DNA of 64,000 nt from Stomoxys calcitrans (GCF_963082655.1 NC_081553.1:15652643-15716642), one strand, 5' to 3'; numbered from the stretch's first letter, positions 21,708 to 34,421 are shown. The notes: generated by a model not told the origin, from the letters alone. Translations and numbers: made by a program.

Positions 21708-23074
21708 AATCTTCAATTCAGCCTGGATGAATAAGAGTTTCTTTAGAAAATCTTCAATTCAGCCTGGCTGAATAAGAGTTTCTTTAGAAAATCTTCAATT
21801 CAGCCTGGCTGAATAAGAGTTTCTTTAGAAAATCTTCAATTCAGCCTGGCTGAATAAGAGTTTCTTTAGAAAATCTTCAATTCAGCCTGGCTGAATAAGA
21901 GTTTCTTTAGAAAATCTTCAATTCAGCCTGGCTGAATAAGAGTTTCTTTAGAAAATCTTCAATTCAGCCTGGCTGAATAAGAGTTTCTTTAGAAAATCTT
22001 CAATTCAGCCTGGCTGAATAAGAGTTTCTTTAGAAAATCTTCAATTCAGCCTGGCTGAATAAGAGTTTCTTTAGAAAATCTTCAATTCAGCCTGGCTGAA
22101 TAAGAGTTTCTTTAGAAAATCTTCAATTCAGCCTGGCTGAATAAGAGTTTCTTTAGAAAATCTTCAATTCAGCCTGGCTGAATAAGAGTTTCTTTAGAAA
22201 ATCTTCAATTCAGCCTGGCTGAATAAGAGTTTCTTTAGAAAATCTTCAATTCAGCCTGGCTGAATAAGAGTTTCTTTAGAAAATCTTCAATTCAGCCTGG
22301 CTGAATAAGAGATTCTTTAGAAAATCTTCAATTCAGCCTGGCTGAATAAGAGTTTCTTTAGAAAATCTTCAATTCAGCCTGGCTGAATAAGAGTTTCTTT
22401 AGAAAATCTTCAATTCAGCCTGGCTGAATAAGAGTTTCTTTAGAAAATCTTCAATTCAGCCTGGCTGAATAAGAGTTTCTTTAGAAAATCTTCAATTCAG
22501 CCTGGCTGAATAAGAGTTTCTTTAGAAAATCTTCAATTCAGCCTGGCTGAATAAGAGTTTCTTTAGAAAATCTTCAATTCAGCCTGGCTGAATAAGAGTT
22601 TCTTTAGAAAATCTTCAATTCAGCCTGGCTGAATAAGAGTTTCTTTAGAAAATCTTCAATTCAGCCTGGCTGAATAAGAGTTTCTTTAGAAAATCTTCAA
22701 TTCAGCCTGGCTGAATAAGAGTTTCTTTAGAAAATCTTCAATTCAGCCTGGCTGAATAAGAGTTTCTTTAGAAAATCTTCAATTCAGCCTGGCTGAATAA
22801 GAGTTTCTTTAGAAAATCTTCAATTCAGCCTGGCTGAATAAGAGTTTCTTTAGAAAATCTTCAATTCAGCCTGGCTGAATAAGAGTTTCTTTAGAAAATC
22901 TTCAATTCAGCCTGGCTGAATAAGAGTTTCTTTAGAAAATCTTCAATTCAGCCTGGCTGAATAAGAGTTTCTTTAGCCTGGCCGAATAAGTGTTTCTTTA
23001 GAAAATCTTCAATTCACCCTAGCCGAATAAGTGTTTCTTTGGAAAATCTTCAATTCAGCCTGGCTGAATAAGAG
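21708..23074. repeat. 41-bp tandem array, 34 units, each with a 17-bp inverted repeat
   Basis: The word GCCTGG starts at 21721 and recurs exactly every 41 bases to 22951 (31 units, almost all identical). Three variant units follow at 22976 (15 bases short), 23017 and 23058. Each regular unit contains ATTCAGCCTGGCTGAAT, an 8+8 bp inverted repeat around a single T, and a smaller TTTCTTTAGAAA inverted repeat. Only single changes occur inside the array (for example AGATTC for AGTTTC near 22311), so expansion or homogenisation was recent. The open frame does not persist and no protein is suggested. Confidence 0.97.
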
Positions 23075-24978
23075 TAAGAAGGGCCATATCCAAAATTTGA
23101 GCTATGTAAATATATAGAAAATATAGAAGTGGTCGATTCTACTCACCATTTAAAATTTTACTGAAATGAATCACTTAAATATTCCAATTGTGGTTTGTCC
23201 TACTCCACTAGGTCTATGACTTGAACCTTGAACTCTCTCTCTCGCTCTTTCACTTCTTGGTGTTTTGTAGTTATGATGGAGTTGTAGTTTTTCTTTATGT
23301 CTTCAAACATTTGCTCAAAGTAATGGAAGTTTAGGAAATAATCCCCAAATAAAATTGCGCATATATTTATCCGCAAACGTGGGCTAGTTTCTTTTTAAGT
23401 TTTCAAAACCAATTCTTGTGACTGGTTTGTTGCAGTAGATTGGTTTTATTGGTGGTATTTTTTTCGGTCACACAATAAATGTTTTGCCATGAAATGGTTA
23501 TTGAATGCGTTGCCATGTAATGAGGATGCGGATGGGTGAAGATAACACCAATATTTGTAGTTGACTTTTTGTTTGGTGTGTTTGAAAAAGAAATTGTTGT
23601 TTATGAAAATGTGCCGAATGAAAGAAAAAAGAAACCAGAAAAGTTGTCAATGACCATTAATTGTAATGGTCTCACCACGACAATTCCTCAATTCTATTTC
23701 ACTAGGCTTTCAAAGTGGCTTTCCTGCGGCTGCGGCGATAGTGAATGGCGAATGGAGTCTTTATTCTTTAGGAAAGGATGATAAATGATCTATGACAGAT
23801 TTATGAGCACACTATAGGCAGTTGACACTCTTTCATTGTGTTCTTTAGTTTGCTGGCAAATGTTAATTTATATTTTTCTTCACTTGAGGACAAGTTTATG
23901 AGCCAGTATTGTGTAGGAGAACCACAAAGAAAATTGTCTTTTTTGTTAAAGAAACAAATTGAAGAATCTAGCTTTGAAGTGAACCTTTATTAAGAGAAAA
24001 AATATTCTTTGTTGTAAGTGAAAATATGAAGAGTTCCTTTTATTTTCAAATTCTTAGATCTTCCTAATATCATCCAATTGTTCAACGAATTCATCCAGTT
24101 TTTTAAGACGCACAGCAGACACAGTAGCTAAATAATCCCTATTATTTATGAGAAATAACAACTTTCATATCGAAAACTCTGGTGGATTAATTTAACTTTT
24201 TTTCATCCGGTGATAACAAAAAAATAGAACAACAAAGTATGTTGTTTAAATCTCCACGTGATTGATAGAAACGCAACGTCATTTGCAGACAAAAAATCAG
24301 CAGACTAAAAAACCAGAATGTCTATTATAATTATATTTTGTTTTTTCTTATATCACTAATTAAGTAACCACAGGTTGCTGGGTAGAACGAAATGTTTGGG
24401 GCTATACGAAAAAATATGTATATTATATACTACTTCTACAATGAAAGAAAAGGGAATCTAACACGAAATGAAAAACCCAAATGAACAGGAAAAAATTGTT
24501 TTAAACCGTTCAAAGATATTCCATTATGAAGTAAGGAAAAACTACGGATCTTATTACCAATAAATGTTGTCCGAATATTATTAAACTAAAGTATCTATTC
24601 CCAATTTCCTTTCGTTTGACTACCTTAGGGTCATGGGTCAATTTTTTTTGTTTACTTCTACGCGCAAAAAAAATAAAACGTTTGGGACATTTTTACGACA
24701 AACCAAATACTTTTGTCACAAAGTTTTTCTTTTATTGTAGCCGTGTAACGTTTCGCTTCAACATATCAAACATTTTGAATCTAACTAACTTTGTTTATTG
24801 TAAACCCTTTAGCAGCTTCGCCTACGATAAAAAGATCTTCCTTTTGTTGCAAAACCAAAATATCTTTAATTGTAAAGTGCTTAGATAGCCGCAAACGATT
24901 ATTCGTGTACCGGACCATTAATTATTCTCTTGTGCCTCTCCGAATAGAGAGAAAGGGCGAGTATTTTAGCGTATAAAC

Positions 24979-25089
24979 CAGTGGTTGGCAAAAATACTCA
25001 TTACATTACATTACTTTGTACGTACATAAGAAAATACCCCAAACAGACCCATAGGCTTGCAAATAATTGTAATTGCGTGCTCATCACTG
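24979..25089. mobile_element. 111-bp hAT-type MITE
   Basis: Ends CAGTGGTTGGCA and TGCTCATCACTG are imperfect inverted repeats of the CAG...TGGGCA kind typical of hAT elements. Flanks GTATAAAC and GTATAGAA match at 6 of 8 positions, consistent with a decayed 8-bp target duplication. Same length and end type as the copy at 39127-39237. Confidence 0.7.
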
Positions 25090-25299
25090 GTATAGAAACA
25101 TTCTCACACACATTTTTTCCTTTTTTGTTTTTACTGAACAAAGAGCAGTCAGTATATTGAGCAGCTCGGACAAGTGCGGATGGTAAACACAGAAATGGCT
25201 GCCAGGTACAAGAAAACACAACCAGACAAAAAAAAGTTTTCTTGGCGAAAATTTCGTCTACTTTTTTGCGTGTAGAAGTCAAATCGATAGATATAATTG

Positions 25300-25545
25300 G
25301 TATGTGCGACGTTATAGCAGAAGATATGGTGCAAAATTTCCAAATCAAGAACTAAAATCGGAAGATCGATTTATATGGGAGCTATATCAAGTTATGAACA
25401 GATTCGAATCACCATACTTGTTATAGCCGCTGAAAATCATCTTAAAACATTTTAGCAAAATGAGATAAAAATTGAGCCATTAGAAGCTTAAGAAGTGAAA
25501 TCGGGATATCAATTTATAGGGGAGCTAAATAAAGTGTATTTTACA
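25300..25545 (+). repeat. family T-like fragment
   Basis: It contains one to two diverged units (GATCGATTTATATGGGAGCT, GAGATAAAAATTGAGCC, AAGCTTAAGAAGTGAAAT). The terminal sections of family T are missing. Confidence 0.5.
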
Positions 25546-25559
25546 GTTCAGCCAAAGAA

Positions 25560-25890
25560 ATCTTATTGTTTTTTTGAAAATTTTAACCCCAGGAACCCGA
25601 ATATGAAGTCCGTTTTTGGGACTCGCCTCGTGGAACTCCCTAGGGGCCAAAAACCCCCTTGGGGGAAGTAATTCAACCTAGGGAATATGGGTATCAAATG
25701 AAAGGTATTGATTAGTAGATTACGAATATGCAAACAAAGGTCCAAACTTTTGGGAAGTACCTACGGAGTATTGAGAATTTGGAACCCTCTTAAACCTAGA
25801 CAATATGGGTATAAAATTAAAGGTATGAACAAGTCAATTATGAATATGCAAGAAATTAAGCTCTAGAAGGACTTTAAACAAAACAAATAT
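25560..25890 (+). repeat. family U repeat (AATATGGGTATCAAATGAAAG)
   Basis: Repeating phrases GGGAATATGGGTATCAAATG and ACAATATGGGTATAAAATTA lie about 115 bp apart with AAAGGTAT following each. Related phrases recur in reverse at 26480-26880 and forward at 47930-48160 and 57430-57680. A second dispersed, internally repetitive, non-coding family. Confidence 0.5.
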
Positions 25891-25984
25891 ATATTTAGTT
25901 TTGTCTACATAAGTCATGTAGCTGTCATTTTTAGGTTCACATGTCAGTGTGAACTTCTTGAAAATTCGTGTCAGCTACCCTGTA

Positions 25985-26300
25985 CTATATACATGGCTAT
26001 ATCCTAATATGGAATGATTTGGACAAGTCACAGTTTCAGACTTCAATGAAATCGTGCAAGGAATCAGGAATTAAGATCCTGGATCGGAAGAAAGGTCTAT
26101 ATGGCAGCTAAATTTAAATATCGTTCGAACCTAACCGTAGTTGGCAAGAATTTGAGTGAATTCGGGTATTTAATGCAGCTTTTGTAGGTTTAAGACCCTA
26201 AAAAGGGCCCCAGTGCGACTCACTGTTTCAAATATCAGTGAAATCGGCTAATAAATGAGGCTTTAATGAGCTTAAGACCTAAATCAGCCAATCGGTACAC
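25985..26300 (+). repeat. diverged family T/U-type fragment
   Basis: GGTCTATATGGCAGCTAAAT and TCAGTGAAATCGGCTAATAA resemble units of the tandem-bearing families, but no termini are present. Confidence 0.4.
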
Positions 26301-26479
26301 ATCGGAGAACTTACAGGTTTACATCTTTAATTTTTTTTTCATTCTCTCTTCGACATTTGTTTGTCTTCTGTATTATTCTACTTTACTTACAATTGATATT
26401 GTACTAATCGGACATATAGTCCGAACTAACAAATTTTTACCTATCATTCGTACTATCTTTTAAGCCCATATTGTTCTAT

Positions 26480-26880
26480 TCGACCTACATGTCGGTATGG
26501 AAGTTTAGGGTGTTATGACCGCGCATGAATACTTGGTCAAACCTTTAAATGACACATGCAGTTTGTTACTAACTAACACCTTTAATATTGCCTAAAAACT
26601 TAATATTTGGGTGTATAATACAAATATATATTCTACTTTTAGTAATCATAGTGTCATCGGTCAATTGTTTTCGTTTTTACGAGGGTTATTTCTTGTTGGG
26701 GTTGACCTCATATACCTAACCGGAGTTTTGTGTGTCCATATTGTATTCTACACGCAAATACCTTTCATTTGAGACCAATATTGCCCGTTCCAAGGGTTTT
26801 CGGTTGGGGCGCCCCCTTAGTTACTTAACCCAAATTCTTTTTTTTCCAAGATCTACTTTTTTTAATTTAAAAATTAGTTT
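26480..26880 (-). repeat. family U repeat, reverse
   Basis: The complement of the TACAATATGG...AAATGAAAGG phrases is present: CATATTGTATTCTACACGCA, then AATACCTTTCATTTGAGACC. Together with 25560-25890 it forms a loose inverted pair about 600 bp apart. Confidence 0.4.
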
Positions 26881-28058
26881 TTTACCGAGTTATTCGACTA
26901 AATTCATTAGAGATGGGTATACAATTGTATTGGTTTTTTTAAGTTTTGACATACTAAAATGGTTTAAAGTTCTTGTCTGTTGAAAAATCCCATGTCTTTA
27001 TCATTTGATTGTGACACTACAAAATGTACAAGAAGAACTTTTCGCCGTCCTTTCCGTTCGTTATCAGCTTACAGCAAAATAGAAAATAAAAGTGTTTCGA
27101 TGACGCCAAATTGGGATGTTGATTTAACACTGTTTATTCAGTTCAATATTGACTTATTATTATTTTTTTATACCTGCACAACATATGTATCACATTATCA
27201 GTTTTTGCATGTGTGTTTTTGAAGAATTCTTTAGAGTTGTAAAGCCAAATGTAAACATTTTTATATAAAAAAGTATCAAGGCTTTTGTTTATTTTCAACA
27301 TTTACTCACTTCATGGAACATACACTCGTATGGTGTAGCTTTTTATCAAAAAGAATGAAATCTGATATATGAACGGAAATACTGTTACTGGGTTTGTCAT
27401 AAAAGATTTCTGGAATAGAAATGCAATAGGTAGACTCAATTCTATGAAGAAAATAATGAACAAACTATCTAAATTTATCTATGTTGAGATATGGGTATAA
27501 TTATGATAAATAAGAGTTATATTCAATTTAGAGATGAGTAACTGCTATGGTAACTTAATGAACCGACAAGTGTTATGGGAACTTTGGCAGATCTGCAATA
27601 ACAATGAAATATTAGGATGTTAGCTTTAAACATGGTTGCGCAGAGACACTGACATTAACAGCGTTATAGTTCTACTAATTGGGCAGTAGCATGGCTTGAA
27701 TTTAAGAATTATATATTTATAAGGGTGCGAACAGAGTGCGCGCAGAAAACCAAGCCAAGATTGTCAGTACGATAAATATTGTCAGTGCGATAAAACTGGT
27801 TACATACAAATCAATGCAAATAAGATTTTGTATAATATAGTGAACGCCGAGCAAAGCCGATTCAGTGCGAGAAAATAGTTCCAAAGTTTTTTTTCCCGCT
27901 TGTTTGCATTTTTGATGTTTGCTTTTTAGCGTGCAGTAGGGTTTTTTTTAATGTTTAAAAATAGAATAAAAATGGATATCGATCAAATAATAAGTGCAAT
28001 TTTTTCCCGGTATTATATAAATAAAAAAATTTACCAAATTTATTCTTTTTTAGTGTAA

Positions 28059-28142
28059 TTAATTTTTTTCAATATCGATGGTGTCAATAATTGCATTAAT
28101 CACACTAGAGGAAGACAAATCCTCTTCATCAGATGAATCCAT
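28059..28142 (-). pseudogene. 27-codon acidic open frame, possible transposon fragment
   Basis: On the - strand a short frame begins MDSSDEEDLSSSVINAI and stops after 27 codons. The acidic, serine-rich start resembles the N-termini of some DNA-transposon proteins (PIF/Harbinger type is one possibility), but the match is too short to classify. It lies just beyond two other - strand coding-like scraps. Confidence 0.25.
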
Positions 28143-28212
28143 TGCCGTGTTCAGCAATTTTATAAACACAAATGAACAACAAAGCTAAATGACATGAAAG
28201 CAAAATATATAT

Positions 28213-28308
28213 TCACTGTGTTATAGACAAATTTTCTTCTCCATAAAAATAAGCGTCAATAAGCTCGGCTGGGGTCCGTTCGTCATCAGCGGGCACTTTG
28301 TTCGCATC
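28213..28308 (-). pseudogene. 32-codon coding-like scrap behind a splice-acceptor-like site
   Basis: On the - strand, after CTTCCTTAG, an open stretch reads DANKVPADDERTPAELIDAY and continues to a TGA at 28213. Composition is protein-like (acidic, no low complexity), unlike the surrounding AT-rich DNA. I do not recognise it. It could be a terminal exon or a piece of a mobile-element protein. Confidence 0.3.
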
Positions 28309-28309
28309 C

Positions 28310-28612
28310 TAAGGAAGTAAGATCAGAAAACAATGACAATTTTACAATATTTGATTTTTTCACGTATACATTGGGGGTTGGAGGGGGAAAAGAGGGAGTA
28401 GTGTTTATTGATATTCGTCTTAAATTTCTGTTAATGTTAAATGTCAAAGCAATGAAAATAAGAAAAAGGGAAGGTGTAAGGACAGAGCCTTGTGGCACGC
28501 CTGCAACAACTCGAATAGTGCGATCTCTGAGAAAGCTCGATATAAATCGAATGAAGTTATTACCGACTCCAAAAGCGAGTCTTGAAATAATTCATACAAT
28601 TGGTTATTAATC
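28310..28612 (-). pseudogene. non-LTR retrotransposon reverse-transcriptase fragment
   Basis: The - strand frame reads FIRFISSFLRDRTIRVVAGV followed directly by PQGSVLTPSLFLIFI. This is the characteristic motif (PQGSVLSP.LF) of the palm/fingers region in jockey-like LINE reverse transcriptases. The catalytic FADD box expected downstream is not found, and the sequence becomes non-homologous after about 60 residues. A 5'- and 3'-broken relic. Confidence 0.8.
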
Positions 28613-30235
28613 AGCTGTAGACCGTAGGGTTCTCTAATTTTATTAGAAATAGAAAAAACTTATTTTTAAAGTTAAGTTAATAGTTGTGTCTTCTTTTAGC
28701 AAAAAAAGGAAAAGGAAAATACGCTTTACAGAATAGTTTAAGCATAAAAGACATGCAATTTTCAGTGATTCGCAGATAAGAAAATGTATATGTCCAATTT
28801 GGCTGATCCTAAAGGATCTAGGACACCAGTCAATGCTATTACAGCAACACATTTTCTGCCTTACTTTGAAAATAAGGTTTATCTTCTTATTATTTGTAAT
28901 AGAAACAGAGAACTCTACGGTCTGGAGCTTGACAATATCTGATTGTATAACTAAATGAAATTTTATTACAAAAATGTTTAAGTTTTGAACATAGTATTTA
29001 AATTTTTGGCTAATGTGAGCCTTTGCAATTCTTATTTAATAAGAATGCCCATTATCATTGAGACATACAGGTTGTATTTCATTATTGAAGAAATTCTCCA
29101 TTCATAAACTGCTACTTAATTGTTTGTTGTTTGTATTAACCACAAACTACATATAAACAAGCATTTTAAAATAAGTTTCCACAGTTGTTATTACTCAATA
29201 GGAAACTTGTAATTCTTAGAAAATAATTGCACAGTTTAACCATTAATATTATAAATAGTAAATTCAGATATCAAATCGAACTCTTAGTACCACAAATGGA
29301 ATAAAAAAATCATTTTGATTCATGCTGACTAACATTTGTCGTCGAAGCTTGAAATCTTCTTGCCTATTGAAAGCAGCAACGAGAGAAGGTCTCCATTACA
29401 TCATAAATTGTTTTGTTGTAAATATCATTTAAGCTTTTCTTCTGTGTGAATTTAATTGACATTGACACGTATTTCGATTTTTTTTCTTTGGTCTTTGGAA
29501 GAAACTCTATAAATAGCTAGTGACTGATAAAAACTGAAAACTGACTGAAAAAAAAAACATCAGTATTTCTATAGAAATTCATAAATTCTTTATAGACTGT
29601 TGTGCGTTATTTAAATTTATGTGAAGGATTTCTTTTTGAGTTCTATGAAATTGAAATGGACGTTAGATAAAAAAGACTTTGTCTATCAATGTCTATTCTT
29701 TTTTTTTTTTTTGAGATATTCTATGAAATCCTACAACAACAAAAATATGTAGAGTTGTTTGTAGCTTACCTGAATGCTTGATCTTTTTTTCATGATAAGC
29801 TATCTTTTTTTATAAATAAACTTTTTTTTTTGCTAATTGGAAATCCTTTATTTACACTAGGCAACAAAATCTACAATAGTTAATTTGACAATTAACATTA
29901 TATGAATACAACTTTTTGTAGAAAATGAAATGATCATATAATTTTTTTATTATCATCTTATAACTTTAAATTTTATTGGTGTCTAATTATTTTCATAAAT
30001 ACCTTTACAAACATTATACCATATCACAACCATTTTTTTATATATGATCAATTAGCCCCCAAAACAAATTAATGTCTTAACTGATAATTGTAAGAAATTT
30101 GGAATGACAACATCTGTCATTTAAAGTCGTTTTCTTGGTCCTAGTTTTGATTGACGACTATAAAGACCTATTTTGAGTTTTTTAGCACCTGGTTAATATT
30201 TTGCATTATTATCCATACCTAATTTGGCCAACCTT

Positions 30236-30300
30236 GTTTCAATGGTGGGGGCATGTAAGATTTGGCCCAACCGAACTTAAAGCCCATTTACTTGATCCTT
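30236..30300 (-). mobile_element. solo family T head, reverse
   Basis: CAATGGTGGGGGCATGTAAG then GATTTGGCCCAACCGAACTT and TTTACTTG is the complement of the family T left end. The rest of the element is not visible. Confidence 0.6.
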
Positions 30301-31150
30301 TTTTTTTCTTTTTCAACTTTATTTTCTCATGATTTCCAAGTTTATTTCAATTAAATAAACATTCGAAGTCGTCATCGCCTCTCCATAACAAAACTCTCCC
30401 ACCACTTATCAGATTTAGTGGTAGTAGAGGTACATCATCACTGCCAGCGCTTGGAAACCTCCTCTACAATTGTGTGTGTTTTCCTCGCCCCTATGGAACA
30501 ATAGATCGCTCTAGTCTGTGCTTGGTGCCAACACAGAACAACAGTAACAAATTCCATGTCTCTCGAAGCCGGTTTTCAATGTCATTGAAATCCAGCCTCA
30601 AATCTCGGATCACACAAATTTGCCTTGGCTTCGGGCCGCTTCTACAACAATGTGAATGTCGGCAAACTGAGGTTAGAATATAACGTTTAAGATAACAAAA
30701 ACAAATCTAGAAAAACATTTTCTTATTTCTTTTTGTTTATTTCGTCGTCTTCACCACAGAGGAAGTTAAGTTAATTGTGTGTTGAAAGTTGGTGTTGCTT
30801 GTGGCTGGCGACTGCTAGTATTCGTATCATTTGCTCGATAAATTTCAGTTTTCTGTAGCTTCGGGGGCCCAGTGTTTTGTATAATGGTGGTGTTGTTTAT
30901 AAAGCAAGTCATGGCCTGTGTGTTGGGTTAGGGGTTTGAAATGGTTTCGTCGTTTGCTTTCAATAAGCTAAGTTTTCGGGTTTTTTTTTTTGATATATAT
31001 GTATTATTTAATAATTGCGATTTTTTATGAGTTTCTTGAACATCAAGTACAAGGTCATTTAATAAACTTGAATGTTACGAAATGAGATACGGTCCTTCTA
31101 TTGTTTTTTTTATATATCAATATTATAATATGAATATTATACGCTTCGGA

Positions 31151-31206
31151 GGCCACCGTAGCATGTCTGCCTATTACGCTGAACGCCTGGGTTCGAATCC
31201 TGGCAT
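31151..31206 (+). mobile_element. SINE head fragment with A-box deletion
   Basis: GGCCACCGTAGCATG lacks about a dozen bases of the A box (GCGCAGAGGTTA). The B box GGGTTCGAATCC is intact. The body is absent after CCTGGCA. Confidence 0.8.
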
Positions 31207-31409
31207 TGAAGGATGCTCCATTCGGGTAAATTACTTCGACAAATCTTTAAAAGTAGAAACGAGTCGTTTAAGATCATATTCTAAATTTCGGTATAAAAAT
31301 TTTAAATCACATATAAAAATATTTCAATCAATCTTTTATTTGAAAAATAATTACTCAATTACTCTTTTAATAGTGAAAAATTTCAGATATAATTACAAAA
31401 GCTATAGAT

Positions 31410-32662
31410 TTTTTATACCCACCACCGATGGATGGGGGTATGTTCATTTTGTCTTTCCTTTTGCTACACATCGAAATATCCATTTCCGGCCCTATAAAGT
31501 ATATATATTCTTGATAAGCGTAAAAATCTAAGACGATCTAGCCATGTCCGTCCGTCTGTCTGTGGAAATCACGCTTTTTAAAGACTAAAAATAGAGATAT
31601 TGAGTTGAAATTTTGCACAAATTCTTTTTTGTCCATAAGCAGGTTAAGTTCGAAGATGGGCTATATTGGACTATATCTTGATATAGCCCCCATATAGACC
31701 GATACGCCGATTTAGGGTCTTAGGCCCATAAAAGGCGCAATTATTGTCCGATTTCGCCAAAATTTGGGACAGTGAGTTGTGTTAGGCCCTTCGACATTCT
31801 TCTTCAATTTGGCTAAGATCGGTCCAGATTAGGGTATAGCTGCCATAAAGACCGATCCTCCGATTTAGGGTCTTAGGTTCATAAAAGCCACATTTATTAT
31901 CCGATTTTGCTGAAATTTGGGATAGTGAGTTGTGTCACGGCCTTCGACACCCTTCTTTAATTTGGTCCGGGCCAGATTTGAATATAGTTGCCATATAGAC
32001 CGATCTCACGATTTAAGGTCTTGGGCCCATAAAAGGCGCACGTGTTGTGCGATGTCGTCGAAACTTGGGACAGTGAGTTAAGTTAAGACCCTCGACATAC
32101 TTCTGCAATATGGCACAGATCGGTCCAGATTTGGATATAGCTGCGATATAGACCGATCCCTCGATTCAAAGTTTTGGGGCCATAAAAGGCGCATATGTTG
32201 TCCGATTTCGCCGAAATTTGGGACAGTGAGTTGTGTTAGGCTCTTCGACATTTTTCTGCAACTTGGCCCAAATCGGTCCAGATTTGGATCTAGCTGCCAT
32301 ACAGACCGATATCTCGATTTAAAGTATTGGTTCCATTAAAGGCACAATTTATAATCCGATTTCACTGAAATTTGACACAGTGACTTATGTTAGGCTTGTC
32401 GACATCCGTGTCGTATATGGTTCAGATCGGTTTATTTTTAGATAAAGCTACTCAAAAGACCAATTTTTTATACACAATTAAACAATGACTTGTGCTTTTA
32501 AATATTTGGTGCAAATCGGAACATATTTCGATATAGCTGCTATGGGGCATAGGTATGAAGTTTTCATCGGATTTTGACGAAATGTGGTTTACATATATAC
32601 CCGAGGTGGTGGTGGGTATCCAAGGGTCGGCCCGGCCGAACTTAACGCCTTTCTACTTGTTT
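31410..32662 (-). mobile_element. family T element, near-complete, reverse
   Basis: In reverse orientation it runs from the 3' terminal hairpin (TATACCCACCACCGATGG) through CCATGTCCGTCCGTCTGTCT, then about five diverged units with CCGATTT phrases spaced 148-154 bp apart. It ends at the head (GGCCCGGCCGAACTTAACGC...CTACTTG). The subfamily differs from the 48929 copy (GGGACAGTGAGTTGTGTTAG in the units). Non-coding. Confidence 0.8.
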
Positions 32663-34079
32663 AGTTTTCAATTTGTAATTGAAAAAGATCCTAAAATGTT
32701 TTTCCATTTGTGGGTTATTATTTTTATTATACCTCTGGTTTAAAAAATTTTGTGCTCATTTCAACAAATTAACAGCTTATTAATCGCTTATAAAATAAAT
32801 TACAGCAATTAACTCAATAAATCCCAATTGTCGTTTCGTCTTAGAGGTGATGAAGCAATTAAGTCATACCTTAGTTTAACAAAATTAACCACCTTTTCTA
32901 AAAAAAACTCACACACACACAACTCACTGCAAAACTCATAAAGACAGCAGTGATAAGAAACGTTTCAGAAATTTATTAACTGATATTTCTATAATTTGCA
33001 AATTAAAACCCATCATGAAATTATTTTCTTATCAAAAATTCTTGGCATAGTTACCGCCAAGCCAATTCACTTTTTACCCGTCATTTAATCAGTACAAAAA
33101 AAAAAATAACGCAAAAGCCAGCAAATAATTTAAATGCAATAAATAAAAAAAAATGAGAAGTAGCTGGACGTTTTGTTTAAACACTTTGCAAACTATCAAT
33201 AATGACGTAAGATTTTGTGCATTTATCTCGATAGAGGTGAACACTACTATCACGTTGTCATTAGTGACCGGCTTTGAGGGTTGAAATGGCGTCAGACATA
33301 GCGTCATTAATACGAATGACTTAAAATTTTGCCATATTACTCATCCTTCATTAAATATGAAATGCATATAAGATTCTGGGAATTATCAATACAAAAAAAA
33401 AAAACTGAGTCAAAACTTAGCTTAACAAAGCTTTGAATAAACAATAAGCCATAGACGAAAAAGTTATGGCGAACGCATGTGGTTGCGCGGCCTGTTTTCA
33501 CGATGATGTTTGCTACTTTTTTCTTCTTAAAAGTGAGAGCTGTTTTTTCGTATGACTATTATGATTCACTTGGAATTCAAAATGAGCCATACATAAGCCA
33601 GTCATAGCAAAGCCAATATTCATTAACCACCACACCATCTCAACTTCCATATGCCGCAAAATGTCAAAATAAATTCATCTTATGAGTTAATTGTCACAAA
33701 TTGTTTTCATGGTGGGTGTTTGCAAAGTTTGAAACCCCCATTTGTGCCAATTGAGCAGCACAAGTACAGACCAGGCACATGTTTCCAATGAAATGGAGAA
33801 GTTTGCGTTTTTTTAGATATATGAAGAAGAGAAAGCAGATGTTAAGCAGGGGATTTAAAACTTGATTGGAAGTTTAAACATTTTATTGCACACATGCCAA
33901 AATCATTTAGATTCAAAAGGAGGAAGTTGAAATCAAGTCTGTATTATAAGCAGTTTCTCTCTATTAATTCGTATTTTTATTTAACACATATGGAGTTGGA
34001 AGGTTTTTCATAGTAAACACTAGAAAGAATATTAATAATAAATTAATATTAATAATAAATAATATTAATTATAATTAAA

Positions 34080-34130
34080 TAAATTCGGCTGGACCGAATC
34101 TTGTAAACCCTTGGACATGGTTTGTTGTAC
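34080..34130 (+). mobile_element. degenerate family T head
   Basis: AATTCGGCTGGACCGAATCT then TGTAAACCCTTGG matches the family left end with several changes. No tandem units follow. Confidence 0.5.
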
Positions 34131-34421
34131 AATTCTTATCACGATATTTCTTTAAAGACTTGACGTCATAACAAGAGGTTGCAATAGATTTTTTCAAATA
34201 TTTTACTAAGAATTGCTTATATCCACTAAAACAAAGTTTAACCAAAGTTAAGTAATTTTTCTTCATTGAAGAATTTTGGTGATGATTCAAGGAAGCTAGT
34301 CTTCAAAATTAAGATGTTATCTTTAATTTAAAATCGCTATATTTTAACGGACCAAATCTTTCGTTTTGAATTTCGGTTGCTGACCGATTCTCAGTTACAC
34401 TTTTTTTTTGTCAAAAAAATA

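Noticed and set aside
21708..23074. Regularly spaced palindromic repeats resembling a CRISPR array
   Set aside because: Units are directly adjacent with no unique spacers, and the genome is a fly's; it is a minisatellite.
31082..31531. 149-codon open frame on the + strand
   Set aside because: It runs through a SINE head fragment and into the end of a family T element, so the frame is accidental.
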